A stretch of 64,000 nucleotides of DNA from Tenggerimyces flavus (GTDB taxonomy: Bacteria > Actinomycetota > Actinomycetes > Propionibacteriales > Actinopolymorphaceae). Every line of letters begins with the position of its first letter. The stretch's first letter is position 1. Shown piece by piece: positions 1 through 7,403 of the stretch. The stretch covers positions 6,634,001 to 6,698,000 of the forward strand of contig NZ_JAFBCM010000001.1 of the NCBI RefSeq assembly GCF_016907715.1. The letters run 5' to 3'. The position numbers were made by a program, and so were the translations under genes. Below the pieces are notes generated by a model. That model searched no databases, was not told the origin of the DNA, and worked only from the letters and a program-made list of their open reading frames with translations.

Positions 1-1
1 C

Positions 2-121
2 GCGCCCGGTGGTCAGGACTTCGGCTGGTACCGGCTGTTCCAGCGCGAGCACCTGCGCGCCGACGACGCACCGATGAAGGAGACGCCGGCGTACGTCCAC
101 GGCCAGATCGTCAACTGGTAA
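2..121 (+). CDS. C-terminal fragment of unidentified protein
   Basis: Reading frame open from the window edge and ending with TAA at 119-121, giving a 39-residue C-terminus rich in aromatic and charged residues (contains DFGWYRLFQREH and ends GQIVNW). The start lies outside the window. I do not recognise the family. Codon third positions are GC-rich like the neighbours, so it is probably the end of a real gene. It is convergent with the GntR gene at 357, with a palindromic hairpin repeat between them. Confidence 0.45.
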   Translation, partial: APGGQDFGWYRLFQREHLRADDAPMKETPAYVHGQIVNW

Positions 122-224
122 GGGGATCGCGCTCTCAGAGGCGCGCCCTAGGCCGTGTCTGTCGTGGTTGAGGGGCTTGGGATTGCGGTGTCTGAGGTGA
201 TCGGAGCGAGGTGGGCTTGCGTGT

Positions 225-345
225 GGTCGCCTTACACGGTCAGTGGCCGCTCTACCTGGCGTCTACCCGGCGTAAAGTGGCCAATGATCATGTAAACATG
301 ATCGTTGGCCCCCGGGGCCGGACCAGTCGAACCCACCGCCGGACG
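225..345. repeat. Dispersed palindromic repeat, copy 1
   Basis: About 120 bp shared with 52332-52456 (in reverse), 59675-59776 and, more loosely, 14314-14400. Its core is a hairpin at 279-310: a 14-nt arm GGCCAATGATCATG, loop TAAA and a complementary arm with one G in place of A. The flank carries the shared words GGTCGCCTTACAC, GCTCTACCTGGCG and CGGCGGTGGG (reverse strand). It lies between converging genes (ends at 121 and 357), so a bidirectional terminator or REP-like role is inferred. Confidence 0.75.
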
Positions 346-356
346 AAAGATCGAGG

Positions 357-1022
357 CTAGTCGAACGAGGAGAACAGCCGCTTCCGGGTGTACTGGTAGT
401 GCCGCCGGATAGCCTCGGTCGCGGCTGTCAGGTCCTGCGCCATCACCGCGTCAGCCATCTCCTGGTGGATCTTCCCCAGCGGCGCGGCGGTCAGGCTGCG
501 GTCGGTCTTGCTCGCGGTCACCAGCAACAGCAACGTCTGGTGTGCCATCTGCTCATACATCGTCGACAGCCGTTTGTTCTTCGCCAGCTGGACGATCGAC
601 TGATGGAACGCCTTGTCCGCCTTGACCGCGGCGTTCCAGTCCTCGCCCTGCCACGCCTCGATCATAAGGTCATACGCACGCGACACCTCGCAGATCTCCG
701 CGTCGGTGGCGATGCCGAGGCTCTCGCGGACGGCCTGCACCTCGAGCGCCTCGCGCACGGCGTAGACCTCCATGAGGTCAGCCTGGGTGATCGTGCACAC
801 GACAGTCCCTCGGCGGGGCAGGTCGGCCACCAGACCCTCGCGGGCGAGCTCGCGCAGCGCTTCCCTGACGGGTCCTCGGCTGACCCCGAACCGGCCAGCG
901 ATGTCGGTCTCGACGAGCTTGCGCCCGGCGGTCAGCTCGCCGGCGAGGATCGCCGCGCGCAGACGGTCCGCGACGATCTCCCAGGTCGACTGGACCTGGA
1001 CGAGGTCGAACTCTGAGGACAT
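357..1022 (-). CDS. FCD-family GntR transcriptional regulator
   Basis: 221-residue FadR/FCD-type GntR repressor, normal family length. Residues about 8-76 form the winged helix (DIAGRFGVSRGPVREALREL). The rest is the all-helical FCD ligand domain with the usual metal/acid-binding histidines at about 140 (KAFHQS), 186 (KIHQEM) and 208 (RRHYQY). FCD regulators typically sense small organic or sugar acids and relieve repression. It heads the cupin/SDR/aldolase/2-oxo-acid dehydrogenase region, where GTATAC-centred palindromes like those of UxuR/ExuR-type regulators lie at several promoters; these are its likely targets (inference). The effector is unknown. Confidence 0.9.
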   Translation of the reverse strand: MSSEFDLVQVQSTWEIVADRLRAAILAGELTAGRKLVETDIAGRFGVSRGPVREALRELAREGLVADLPRRGTVVCTITQADLMEVYAVREALEVQAVRESLGIATDAEICEVSRAYDLMIEAWQGEDWNAAVKADKAFHQSIVQLAKNKRLSTMYEQMAHQTLLLLVTASKTDRSLTAAPLGKIHQEMADAVMAQDLTAATEAIRRHYQYTRKRLFSSFD

Positions 1023-1063
1023 GACACCCCCGACTCATGGGATCACTGACGCGACATCGGCGG

Positions 1064-1486
1064 TCAGGCGACGAGATGCCAACCTTTCGTCGCGTCGACG
1101 CGCGGCCAGGTCGCGAGTTCCTCCTCGACTCCCTCGAGTTGGCTCATCGCACCGCCGATGCACCAGAAGATCTCGAACACCTCATCGGAGAAGTTGTGCA
1201 CACGATGCCGTCGCGTGGCTGGGATGTTGATCACGTCGCCGCTCGTCATCACGTGTCGGACGCCTTCCAGGATGATCTCGGCAGTCCCCCGGACGACGTA
1301 GTAGACCTCGTCGAACGGGTGCGCGTCCTCGTGAATCGTGGCGCCCGGCGCGATCCAGACGAAGCCCGCGCAGAGGTTCTTGGCGCCGAGGGCGTCGGCG
1401 ATCAGCACGACGTCGCGCATCCCGCCGTCGGGCGACTCGATGATCTCGGCATCGACGGTACGGATGGGCGATTCGCCAACTGTCAT
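1064..1486 (-). CDS. Small cupin-domain protein
   Basis: 140-residue single cupin. The metal-binding motif GATIHEDAHPFDEVYYVVRG is at about 48-67 (His52, His56, Glu60), with the second cupin histidines near 94-97. I chose ATG 1486 because an AAAGGA ribosome site sits 7 nt upstream; an alternative ATG at 1516 overlaps the SDR stop (ATGA). Such cupins are mononuclear metal isomerases, oxygenases or sugar-acid binding proteins; no specific reaction can be assigned. It is translated after the SDR at 1513-2355, so it probably acts in the same uronate or sugar-acid pathway. Confidence 0.8.
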   Translation of the reverse strand: MTVGESPIRTVDAEIIESPDGGMRDVVLIADALGAKNLCAGFVWIAPGATIHEDAHPFDEVYYVVRGTAEIILEGVRHVMTSGDVINIPATRRHRVHNFSDEVFEIFWCIGGAMSQLEGVEEELATWPRVDATKGWHLVA

Positions 1487-1512
1487 GGCGGTGTCCTTTC
1501 GATCGAAGTCCT

Positions 1513-2355
1513 TCATACCGGCGTCGGTGTCACGATGACGTGCCCGTCGACGACCGTCGTTCGCTGCTTCGGGCCGGAGCCGATCTCGGCACCGCCGCTC
1601 ACGACGAGCTCGGTGCCCGTGATGAACGAAGCCTTCGCGCTCGCCAGGAAGAAGCACGTATGCGCGACCTCCTCCGGCGTACCGCTGCGACCCATCCATT
1701 GCCAGCTCTCGATGACGTTGTGCAGCTCGGTCGGGTCGTCCAACGAGGACTCGAGCCGGCGGCGCGACTCGGTCACGATGTTGCCCGGCAGGACAGTGTT
1801 GACCCGGACACCGGAGTGCACCTCGTCGATCGCCACAGCCTTACTGAACGACGCGATTGCGCCCTTGGTCGCGCTATAGATCGACACGCGGTCGTGGCCG
1901 ACCAGGCCCGCGACGCTGCCGATGTTGACGATCGACCCCTTGCTCCGACGGAGGTGCGGCAACGTCGCCCTCGTCGTCAGGATGCAGCTCAGCAGGTTGG
2001 TCTTGATCTGGTCGTCGATCTCGTCGAGCGTGAACTCATCCGCGGTCTTGGCAGCGCAGCTCACACCCACGTTGTTGATGAGAACGTCGATCCGGCCGAA
2101 CTCTCCGATGGTTGCTCCTACCGTCTCGGCGATCTGGGTGGGGACCCGGACGTCGCACTCGTGGAACCGAGCGCTACCAGGACGCTGTGCGCTGAGCTCG
2201 TCCTGGAGCTTCGACCCGCCGATCGGGTCGTTCGAGCACGCCGAGACCCGGTATCCCTCCGCGGCGAACACCCTGGCACATGCGGCCCCGATCCCAGCGC
2301 TTGCGCCGGTGATCAGGACCACCGGATCGGCACTACCAGCAAATCGTCCGGCCAT
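1513..2355 (-). CDS. SDR-family NAD(P)-dependent oxidoreductase
   Basis: 280-residue classical short-chain dehydrogenase. Rossmann motif TGASAGIG at 16-23, NNVG at 94-97 and the catalytic Ser147, Tyr160 and Lys164 (YSATK) are all present. The C-terminal 25 residues after the usual VVSGG end are an extension. It likely oxidises or reduces a hydroxy or keto group of a sugar acid. It is the first gene of a leftward pair with the cupin, divergent from the aldolase at 2476. A TGTATACA palindrome at 2396-2403 lies in its promoter. Confidence 0.88.
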   Translation of the reverse strand: MAGRFAGSADPVVLITGASAGIGAACARVFAAEGYRVSACSNDPIGGSKLQDELSAQRPGSARFHECDVRVPTQIAETVGATIGEFGRIDVLINNVGVSCAAKTADEFTLDEIDDQIKTNLLSCILTTRATLPHLRRSKGSIVNIGSVAGLVGHDRVSIYSATKGAIASFSKAVAIDEVHSGVRVNTVLPGNIVTESRRRLESSLDDPTELHNVIESWQWMGRSGTPEEVAHTCFFLASAKASFITGTELVVSGGAEIGSGPKQRTTVVDGHVIVTPTPV

Positions 2356-2395
2356 GATTCCTCAAGCGGGCAAGGCCGCATGCAGCGGCAAATCG

Positions 2396-2403
2396 TGTAT
2401 ACA
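2396..2403. promoter_or_regulatory. Putative GntR operator (TGTATACA), site 1
   Basis: An 8-bp perfect palindrome in the divergent gap between the SDR (2355) and aldolase (2476). The GTATAC core recurs upstream of E1-alpha (9424-9431), between lactonase and Ldh genes (11190-11195) and upstream of the PhyH gene (12333-12344). GGTATACC is the known centre of UxuR/ExuR-type GntR boxes, so the local FCD regulator is the natural candidate to bind here. Confidence 0.5.
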
Positions 2404-2441
2404 AGCCTAGGGAGAAGCATGAGGAGTGTCAACGAGTTCGG

Positions 2442-2469
2442 TTGACAGTCTACAAGATACAGCTACGAT
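2442..2469 (+). promoter_or_regulatory. Promoter, probably giving a leaderless mRNA
   Basis: TTGACA at 2442-2447 and TACGAT at 2464-2469, spaced 16 nt. Transcription would start about 7 nt downstream, at or next to the GTG start codon at 2476. There is no Shine-Dalgarno sequence before that GTG. A leaderless transcript, common in actinobacteria, is the simplest reading. Confidence 0.55.
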
Positions 2470-2475
2470 CGAGCC

Positions 2476-3261
2476 GTGAGGCCGAATCCGTTGAAGCGAG
2501 ATCTGGCGGCTCAGCGGTCGACGTTCGGATGCTGGATCTCCCTCGCACACCCTTGGTCGACACGGATTCTGGCCCGGTCCGGGTTCGACTGGCTCACCGT
2601 GGACCTCGAGCACGCTCCTATCGGTTGGAGCGAGGCGGCCGCGATGTTCGCCATCGTCGCGGACAACGGCTGCGTTCCCTTGGCGCGCGTTCCCGCCGGC
2701 AGCCACGACCAGATCAAACGTGCGCTGGACAGTGGTGCGTGGGGCATCGTCGTCCCGGCTGTGGACTCGGCCGACCAGGCGAGGGCAGCTGTGGCCGCCG
2801 CGAAGTACCCGCCGAAAGGTGACCGCAGCACCGGCGGCGGGCTGCACGCGCTCAGCTTCGGGACCACGACAGCTGACTATTACGCGCACGCGGACGACGA
2901 GCTCGTCGTCGTCCTGCAGATCGAGAGCCCGACCGGGATCGCCAACCTGCCTGAGATCTGCGCCGTTCCTGGGATCGACGCCCTCCTCATCGGTCCCAAC
3001 GATCTCCGCGCGTTCATGCGGACACCGGCTGGCCAGCCGAGCGAGGACGAGTTCGAGGCGGCACTCGTCGAGATTCAGCGAGTAGCGGGAGAGGTGGGCG
3101 TTCCCACCGGGATCGTCACCTTCGACGCCGAGAGCGCCCTGCTGCGGTCAGCCCAGGGCATGACGATGATCGGCGTGAGCAGCGACGTCCTCATGATGAG
3201 CCACCAGGCAGACGAACTGATGACGGCGTTGAGCGCCGCACGAACGCCAAGCAGAGGATGA
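2476..3261 (+). CDS. HpcH/HpaI-family class II aldolase
   Basis: 261-residue TIM-barrel aldolase/citrate-lyase-type protein. It keeps every key residue of the HpaI family: His46 (DLEHAP), Arg71 (LARVPAG), and the divalent-metal ligands Glu150 (QIESPTG) and Asp176 (GPNDL). Family members cleave 4-hydroxy-2-oxo acids, such as 2-keto-3-deoxy-glucarate, to pyruvate plus an aldehyde. With a uronate-dehydrogenase-like gene and a lactonase in the same region, a 2-keto-3-deoxy sugar acid is a plausible substrate (inference). GTG start 2476; its stop overlaps the next ATG (ATGA at 3258). Confidence 0.88.
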   Translation: MRPNPLKRDLAAQRSTFGCWISLAHPWSTRILARSGFDWLTVDLEHAPIGWSEAAAMFAIVADNGCVPLARVPAGSHDQIKRALDSGAWGIVVPAVDSADQARAAVAAAKYPPKGDRSTGGGLHALSFGTTTADYYAHADDELVVVLQIESPTGIANLPEICAVPGIDALLIGPNDLRAFMRTPAGQPSEDEFEAALVEIQRVAGEVGVPTGIVTFDAESALLRSAQGMTMIGVSSDVLMMSHQADELMTALSAARTPSRG

Positions 3262-4463
3262 TGCCGGACGTGTTCACCTATCGACTCTCGTCGCGTTCCG
3301 GGCCGATGTCGGTCGAGGACTACCGGTACCTCGCGAAGCGCGAACTGCCCAGCATGGTGTGGGCGTTCATCGAGTACGGCGCGGAGGACCTGATCACGCT
3401 CGACGCGAACCGCAACGCGTTCAGCCGCTATGCCCTGCGCACGAAGGTGCTCACCGGCGAACGTGTCAAGGGAACCGAGGTCATGCTCGGCGGCGAGCGC
3501 CTGTCCCTGCCAGTTCTGCTCGCTCCCGCCGGCCTGGTGGGACTCGCGCACTGGACGGGAGAGCTCGGCGCGGCTCAGGCCGCCGAACGTGCCGGCACGG
3601 TGTCAGTGCTCAGCACGGCGAGCACGTACACGCTCGAGGAGGTCGCTGGCGGGACCGAGCGCGACCACTTCTTCCAGCTGTATCCGTGGACCGATCCGAC
3701 CACGGGTCGCTACGACCTCACGCACCTGCTCATCAAGCGAGCGCGCGACGCCGGGTTCACTGGCCTGTTCGTCACCGTCGACATCCAGGCGCACGGCAAC
3801 CGTGAGGGTGAGCGGAAGAACGGGATGGGCAACCCGCCCGTGCTGACACCCGCACGCATCGCCAGCGCCGCGATCAGGCCGGCGTGGTGGGCCGCGCTAC
3901 TCAAGCACCGCCGCTACACGACGCGCATCCTCAACGAGCTGGCCGAAGGCGAGTCGGCCCTTCGCGGCGTCGAGCTCCAGACCCGCATGCTGGGCGCGGA
4001 CCTCACCTGGGACGACTTCTCCTGGGTGCGCGACCACTGGTCCGGCCCCGTGTTCGTCAAAGGCATCCTCGATGCCGACGACGCCGAACGCGCGGTCGCC
4101 CTCGGCGCCGATGGCGTCGTGGTGTCCAACCACGGCGGGCGCCAGCTCGACGGTGCGGTCGCCTCGCTCGACGCCCTGCCCGCGATCGCCGCACGGATAG
4201 GCGATCGCGCAACAGTCCTGATGGACGGCGGCATCCGCCGCGGGAGTGACGTCGTCAAGGCGCTGTGTCTCGGCGCGGACGCTGTGTGCATCGGCCGGCC
4301 GTACATCTACGGTGCCGCGGTCTACGGACCGGCCGGGGTGCAACACGTGATCGAGATCCTGCGTGAAGAGATCGTGCGGGTGTTGACGCTCATGGGTGTG
4401 AGCCGGCTCGACGAGCTCGGGCCGTCGTGGTTGACTCCGGCGGACGCACCGGTCACGTTGTAG
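3258..4463 (+). CDS. FMN-dependent alpha-hydroxy-acid oxidase/dehydrogenase
   Basis: 401-residue member of the L-lactate dehydrogenase/glycolate oxidase family (LldD type), normal length. Tyr40 lies in the EYGAED segment, Lys268 in VFVKG, the catalytic His292 and Arg295 in VVSNHGGRQLDG, and the FMN-phosphate loop in MDGGIRRG (about 323-330). It oxidises an L-2-hydroxy acid to the 2-oxo acid, passing electrons to O2 or quinone. It is translationally coupled to the aldolase, so it may handle lactate, tartronate or a hydroxy acid released by cleavage. No membrane segment is obvious. Confidence 0.88.
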   Translation: MMPDVFTYRLSSRSGPMSVEDYRYLAKRELPSMVWAFIEYGAEDLITLDANRNAFSRYALRTKVLTGERVKGTEVMLGGERLSLPVLLAPAGLVGLAHWTGELGAAQAAERAGTVSVLSTASTYTLEEVAGGTERDHFFQLYPWTDPTTGRYDLTHLLIKRARDAGFTGLFVTVDIQAHGNREGERKNGMGNPPVLTPARIASAAIRPAWWAALLKHRRYTTRILNELAEGESALRGVELQTRMLGADLTWDDFSWVRDHWSGPVFVKGILDADDAERAVALGADGVVVSNHGGRQLDGAVASLDALPAIAARIGDRATVLMDGGIRRGSDVVKALCLGADAVCIGRPYIYGAAVYGPAGVQHVIEILREEIVRVLTLMGVSRLDELGPSWLTPADAPVTL

Positions 4464-4526
4464 GCCCGCTCCTGATCCCGGTCGCGCGCAGCCGGGCCCC
4501 GCTCCGTCGCAGACACGCCCCAGGCG

Positions 4527-5207
4527 TCAGTGGGTGAAGACCTTACGGAGGTCTTCGTAGTCGAACCTGGTCGCGTGGACGCGACGCTGCAGGGTGTCCT
4601 CGGCGTCCAGCACTCGTTGAGCGGCGGCAGGGACGGAGACCGCGATCCGCTCCGGTACCGACACCACACCGTTGTGGTCGCCGTGCACGATGTCTCCAGT
4701 CGAGACCGTCAATCCACCGATGGTCACGACCTCGCCGACCTCGACGACCGTCCCGTTGCCGTGCGATGCGACGGTCCCCCTCGCGAAGACCTGAAAGCCG
4801 GGAGCACGCCGGCGGACGACGTCGAGGTCTCGCGCACCGCAGTCGGTGACCAGTCCGACCGCGCCGAGCCGTTGGAGCATCGCCGCCATGAGGTCGCCCA
4901 CGACGCAGCTCCTCGCCGGATCAGGACCGATGTGGCCGCACACGACCACCACGGGCTCATCCATGGCGTGGATGATGTCGAACAGCTCGGGGAGCAGGTT
5001 CGGCTTGCTCTTCGTATCGGGCCCGTTCTCGAACCGGCAGGTCACGGCACGGCCAGCGATTGGTGCCAGATCGGGGTAGAGGCAGCGGATCGTGGAGTCG
5101 GCGAACCCATCCGTTCGCGGTCGGACGCCGAACGTCTCGATGGCGTTGGAGATCGTGGCGGAGTCGTAGCGGATGAGGTCGGCGAACACGTCGGCATCGG
5201 GAATCAC
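4527..5207 (-). CDS. RraA-like / HMG aldolase-family protein
   Basis: About 226 residues. I start it at GTG 5207 because GGAG lies 6 nt upstream and only 13 nt separate it from the VOC stop; a longer frame to 5300 would overlap that gene. The RraA/4-hydroxy-4-methyl-2-oxoglutarate aldolase signature is visible: GDLMAAMLQRLGA, then VTDCGARD (conserved Arg and Asp) and a GDIVHGDHNGV segment. Members without RNase E context usually act as oxaloacetate decarboxylases or aldolases on pyruvyl compounds. That fits the neighbouring 2-oxo-acid enzymes. Confidence 0.82.
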   Translation of the reverse strand: MIPDADVFADLIRYDSATISNAIETFGVRPRTDGFADSTIRCLYPDLAPIAGRAVTCRFENGPDTKSKPNLLPELFDIIHAMDEPVVVVCGHIGPDPARSCVVGDLMAAMLQRLGAVGLVTDCGARDLDVVRRRAPGFQVFARGTVASHGNGTVVEVGEVVTIGGLTVSTGDIVHGDHNGVVSVPERIAVSVPAAAQRVLDAEDTLQRRVHATRFDYEDLRKVFTH

Positions 5208-5220
5208 GTCGTTCTCCAAG

Positions 5221-5664
5221 TCAGATAGGGATGGCGCGAAGCTCGATGGACGCGCCGTCGACCGTACGCAGATAGGCCAGCTGCCCACCGGAAGGAACAT
5301 CGACTGGACCGTCCCCGACGGGAACCGCGCCGCAGCGAACGGCGTGCTCCCAACTGGCGCTCATGTCGTCGACATCGAAGCAGACATGGACGTTCCCGGG
5401 ATGCGCGGTTCCCGGGTCGTACGGGTCAGCGGGCTCGGAGACGTACCGCAGGAGCTCGATCGTCAACGTCTCCGACACTTTCACCGTCGCCACCTGCAGC
5501 CTGACGTCGCGGTAGTCGAGCAAGGTGGACAGATGCGGAGCGTCCACGGTCTTGATCTCGCTCGCGGTGCCGCCGGTGAGCTCGGCCCAGAACCGCACGG
5601 ACCGCGGCAGGTCGTTCACCGTGATGCCGACGTGATGGAGACGACGCGGGAACCGAACGCCCAT
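5221..5664 (-). CDS. VOC-family (glyoxalase-fold) protein
   Basis: 147 residues with two beta-alpha-beta-beta-beta modules of the vicinal-oxygen-chelate fold. Candidate metal ligands are His11 (LHHVGITV), Glu70, His93 (NVHVCFDV) and Glu141 (SIELRAIP), the typical H/E/H/E set. Family activities include glyoxalase, dioxygenase and epimerase. The pattern of four intact ligands suggests an enzyme rather than a binding protein, but the substrate cannot be read. It is the middle gene of a leftward operon from E1-alpha to RraA. Confidence 0.8.
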   Translation of the reverse strand: MGVRFPRRLHHVGITVNDLPRSVRFWAELTGGTASEIKTVDAPHLSTLLDYRDVRLQVATVKVSETLTIELLRYVSEPADPYDPGTAHPGNVHVCFDVDDMSASWEHAVRCGAVPVGDGPVDVPSGGQLAYLRTVDGASIELRAIPI

Positions 5665-5673
5665 GGATACCTC

Positions 5674-6450
5674 TCAGGTGCAGGTGTAGCCGCCGTCGAC
5701 GACGAGCACGGAGCCGGTGACATAGCTGGAGGCGTCGCTCGCGAGGAAGACCGCGGTGCCGCCGAGCTCGTCCGGCTCACCCGGCCGGCCCATCGGAACC
5801 ATCGACATCCAGGCCTCGAAGTCCGCTGGCTTCTCGTGCTTCAGCAGTTCGACGGCTGGCGACATCATGTAGCCTGGCGCGATCGCGTTGACCCGGATAC
5901 CCGTTCCCGCCCATTCGACCGCGAGCGTCTTGGTGAGCATGACGACGGCGGCCTTGGCGGCGTTGTAGCCGATGTGTTTCTGTGGATGGAGCACGTTGAG
6001 GCCGGCGATGCTCGCGATGTTGAGGACCCGCCCCCTGCCGCTCGCGACGAGCGCGTCGTAAGCGACCTGGCTGAGCTGCAACATCGCGAACAGGTCGATG
6101 TCGAAGACCCTGCGAACGTCGGACATCGCGATGGTCTCGGCCGGACCGTTGAGCGCGATGCCGGCGTTGTTGACGAGGATGTCGAGGCTCCCCCATCCGG
6201 ACGCGACCGCGTCGACGGCCTCACGGCAGGCGGCGAGGTCCGTGACGTCGCCCTCTATGTACAGGGCGTCGCGGCCGAGTTCGCGCACCCCCTGTACCGT
6301 CTTGCTGGTCGACTCGTCTGCGGCGTCGATCACAGCGACGTTCGCTCCGTGCGCGGCGAGCGCCAACGACATGGCGGCGCCCAGACCACGTCCCGCGCCA
6401 CTCACGAGCGCGTTGCGTCCGGTCAGGTCGAACAGGTCGTGGACTGTCAT
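5674..6450 (-). CDS. SDR-family oxidoreductase
   Basis: 258 residues starting at ATG 6450, whose TGA-overlapping ATGA couples it to the E2 gene. Upstream open frame to 7416 is only out-of-frame E2 sequence. Cofactor motif SGAGRGLG at 17-24, NNAG at 94-97, Ser147, Tyr162 and Lys166 (YNAAK) are present, with the PGYMMSP and VVDGGYTCT ends of sugar-acid or polyol SDRs such as gluconate 5-dehydrogenase. Probably an NAD(P)-dependent sugar or sugar-acid dehydrogenase in the operon. Confidence 0.88.
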   Translation of the reverse strand: MTVHDLFDLTGRNALVSGAGRGLGAAMSLALAAHGANVAVIDAADESTSKTVQGVRELGRDALYIEGDVTDLAACREAVDAVASGWGSLDILVNNAGIALNGPAETIAMSDVRRVFDIDLFAMLQLSQVAYDALVASGRGRVLNIASIAGLNVLHPQKHIGYNAAKAAVVMLTKTLAVEWAGTGIRVNAIAPGYMMSPAVELLKHEKPADFEAWMSMVPMGRPGEPDELGGTAVFLASDASSYVTGSVLVVDGGYTCT

Positions 6451-7400
6451 GCCGATCCTCGATTCCTTGGTGACTCGAGCCGACGGGCCAGGTCGGTGAG
6501 GAACGCCGCGGCCGCCGCCCCGTTGACGACCCGGTGATCGACGCAGAGCGTGAACGTGAGCACAGGAGCGACGACCAGTGCTCCGTCCGCCGCAACCCAA
6601 GGGTGCTGCTCGATCCGGCCCACAGTGAGGATCGCGACCTCCGGCGGGTTGAGGATCGCCGTGAAGTCGTCGACCGTGTACTTGCCCAGGTTGGAGATCG
6701 TGAAGGTCGACCCGCGCAGCGCTGCCGGAGTCAGAGCGGAGGTGCGCGCGCGGTCGGCGAGGTCGGCGACCTCGTTGGCCAGCGCTGCGGGCGACTTGAG
6801 CTGCGCCTGGCGGACCACGGGGACGAACAGCCCGTCGTCGGCCGAGATGGCGACGCCGAGGTGGACGTCTGGCCAAAGGGTGACCCGGCCGTCGGTGTAG
6901 TGGGCGTTGAGGAGGGGATGCTCCACGAGCGTGGCGGCGCAGGCTTCGAGGATGAAGCAGAGGACAGTGGCGGGCTGGGACGCACGCAACTCGCGCTGTC
7001 GCTCGAGCAGGCGGGAGGCGTCGATCGTACGGCGCAGCGCGATGTGCGGCGCCTCGGTGTAGCTGCGCTGCACCCGTTCGGCGACACGCGCCTGCATAGG
7101 ACTCAACGGAACGGCCGCCTGGGGCTCCGCGACGGCCGACGCGGCTGGCGTCGTCACGGCACCGGTGGGACGGATCGTCGCGACGACCCGTCCCACCGGA
7201 ACGACATCGCCGGCCTGCGCGCTCACCGAGTCCAGCACGCCGGACACCGGTGCCTCGATCTCGACGGTCACCTTGTCGGTCTCGATCTCCATCAGTGGGT
7301 CGCCCTCGGCGACCTCCGAGCCGACCGACCGCAGCCACTGAAGGAGTGTCGCGGACTCCTGGTCCATCTCCATCGCCGGCATGACGACCTCGTACGTCAT
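6447..7400 (-). CDS. 2-oxo-acid dehydrogenase E2 (dihydrolipoyl acyltransferase), no PSBD
   Basis: 317-residue E2. An N-terminal lipoyl domain (1-78) carries the modified Lys43 in IETDKVTVE. A Pro/Ala linker (79-97) runs straight into the acyltransferase domain, which begins at LSPMQARVAERV (about 99) and ends with DHRVVNG at 288-294 (catalytic His289). The usual 35-residue peripheral-subunit-binding domain between these parts is not there, and the DHRxxDG aspartate is Asn293. With E1-alpha and E1-beta just upstream it should form a pyruvate/acetoin/branched-chain type complex. No E3 gene is nearby. Confidence 0.88.
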   Translation of the reverse strand: MTYEVVMPAMEMDQESATLLQWLRSVGSEVAEGDPLMEIETDKVTVEIEAPVSGVLDSVSAQAGDVVPVGRVVATIRPTGAVTTPAASAVAEPQAAVPLSPMQARVAERVQRSYTEAPHIALRRTIDASRLLERQRELRASQPATVLCFILEACAATLVEHPLLNAHYTDGRVTLWPDVHLGVAISADDGLFVPVVRQAQLKSPAALANEVADLADRARTSALTPAALRGSTFTISNLGKYTVDDFTAILNPPEVAILTVGRIEQHPWVAADGALVVAPVLTFTLCVDHRVVNGAAAAAFLTDLARRLESPRNRGSA

Positions 7401-7403
7401 GGG

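Noticed and set aside
4464-4526. A member of the hairpin terminator family between converging genes
   Set aside because: The 63-bp gap contains no ATGATCATG core and no long inverted repeat; only short GC-rich symmetry is seen.
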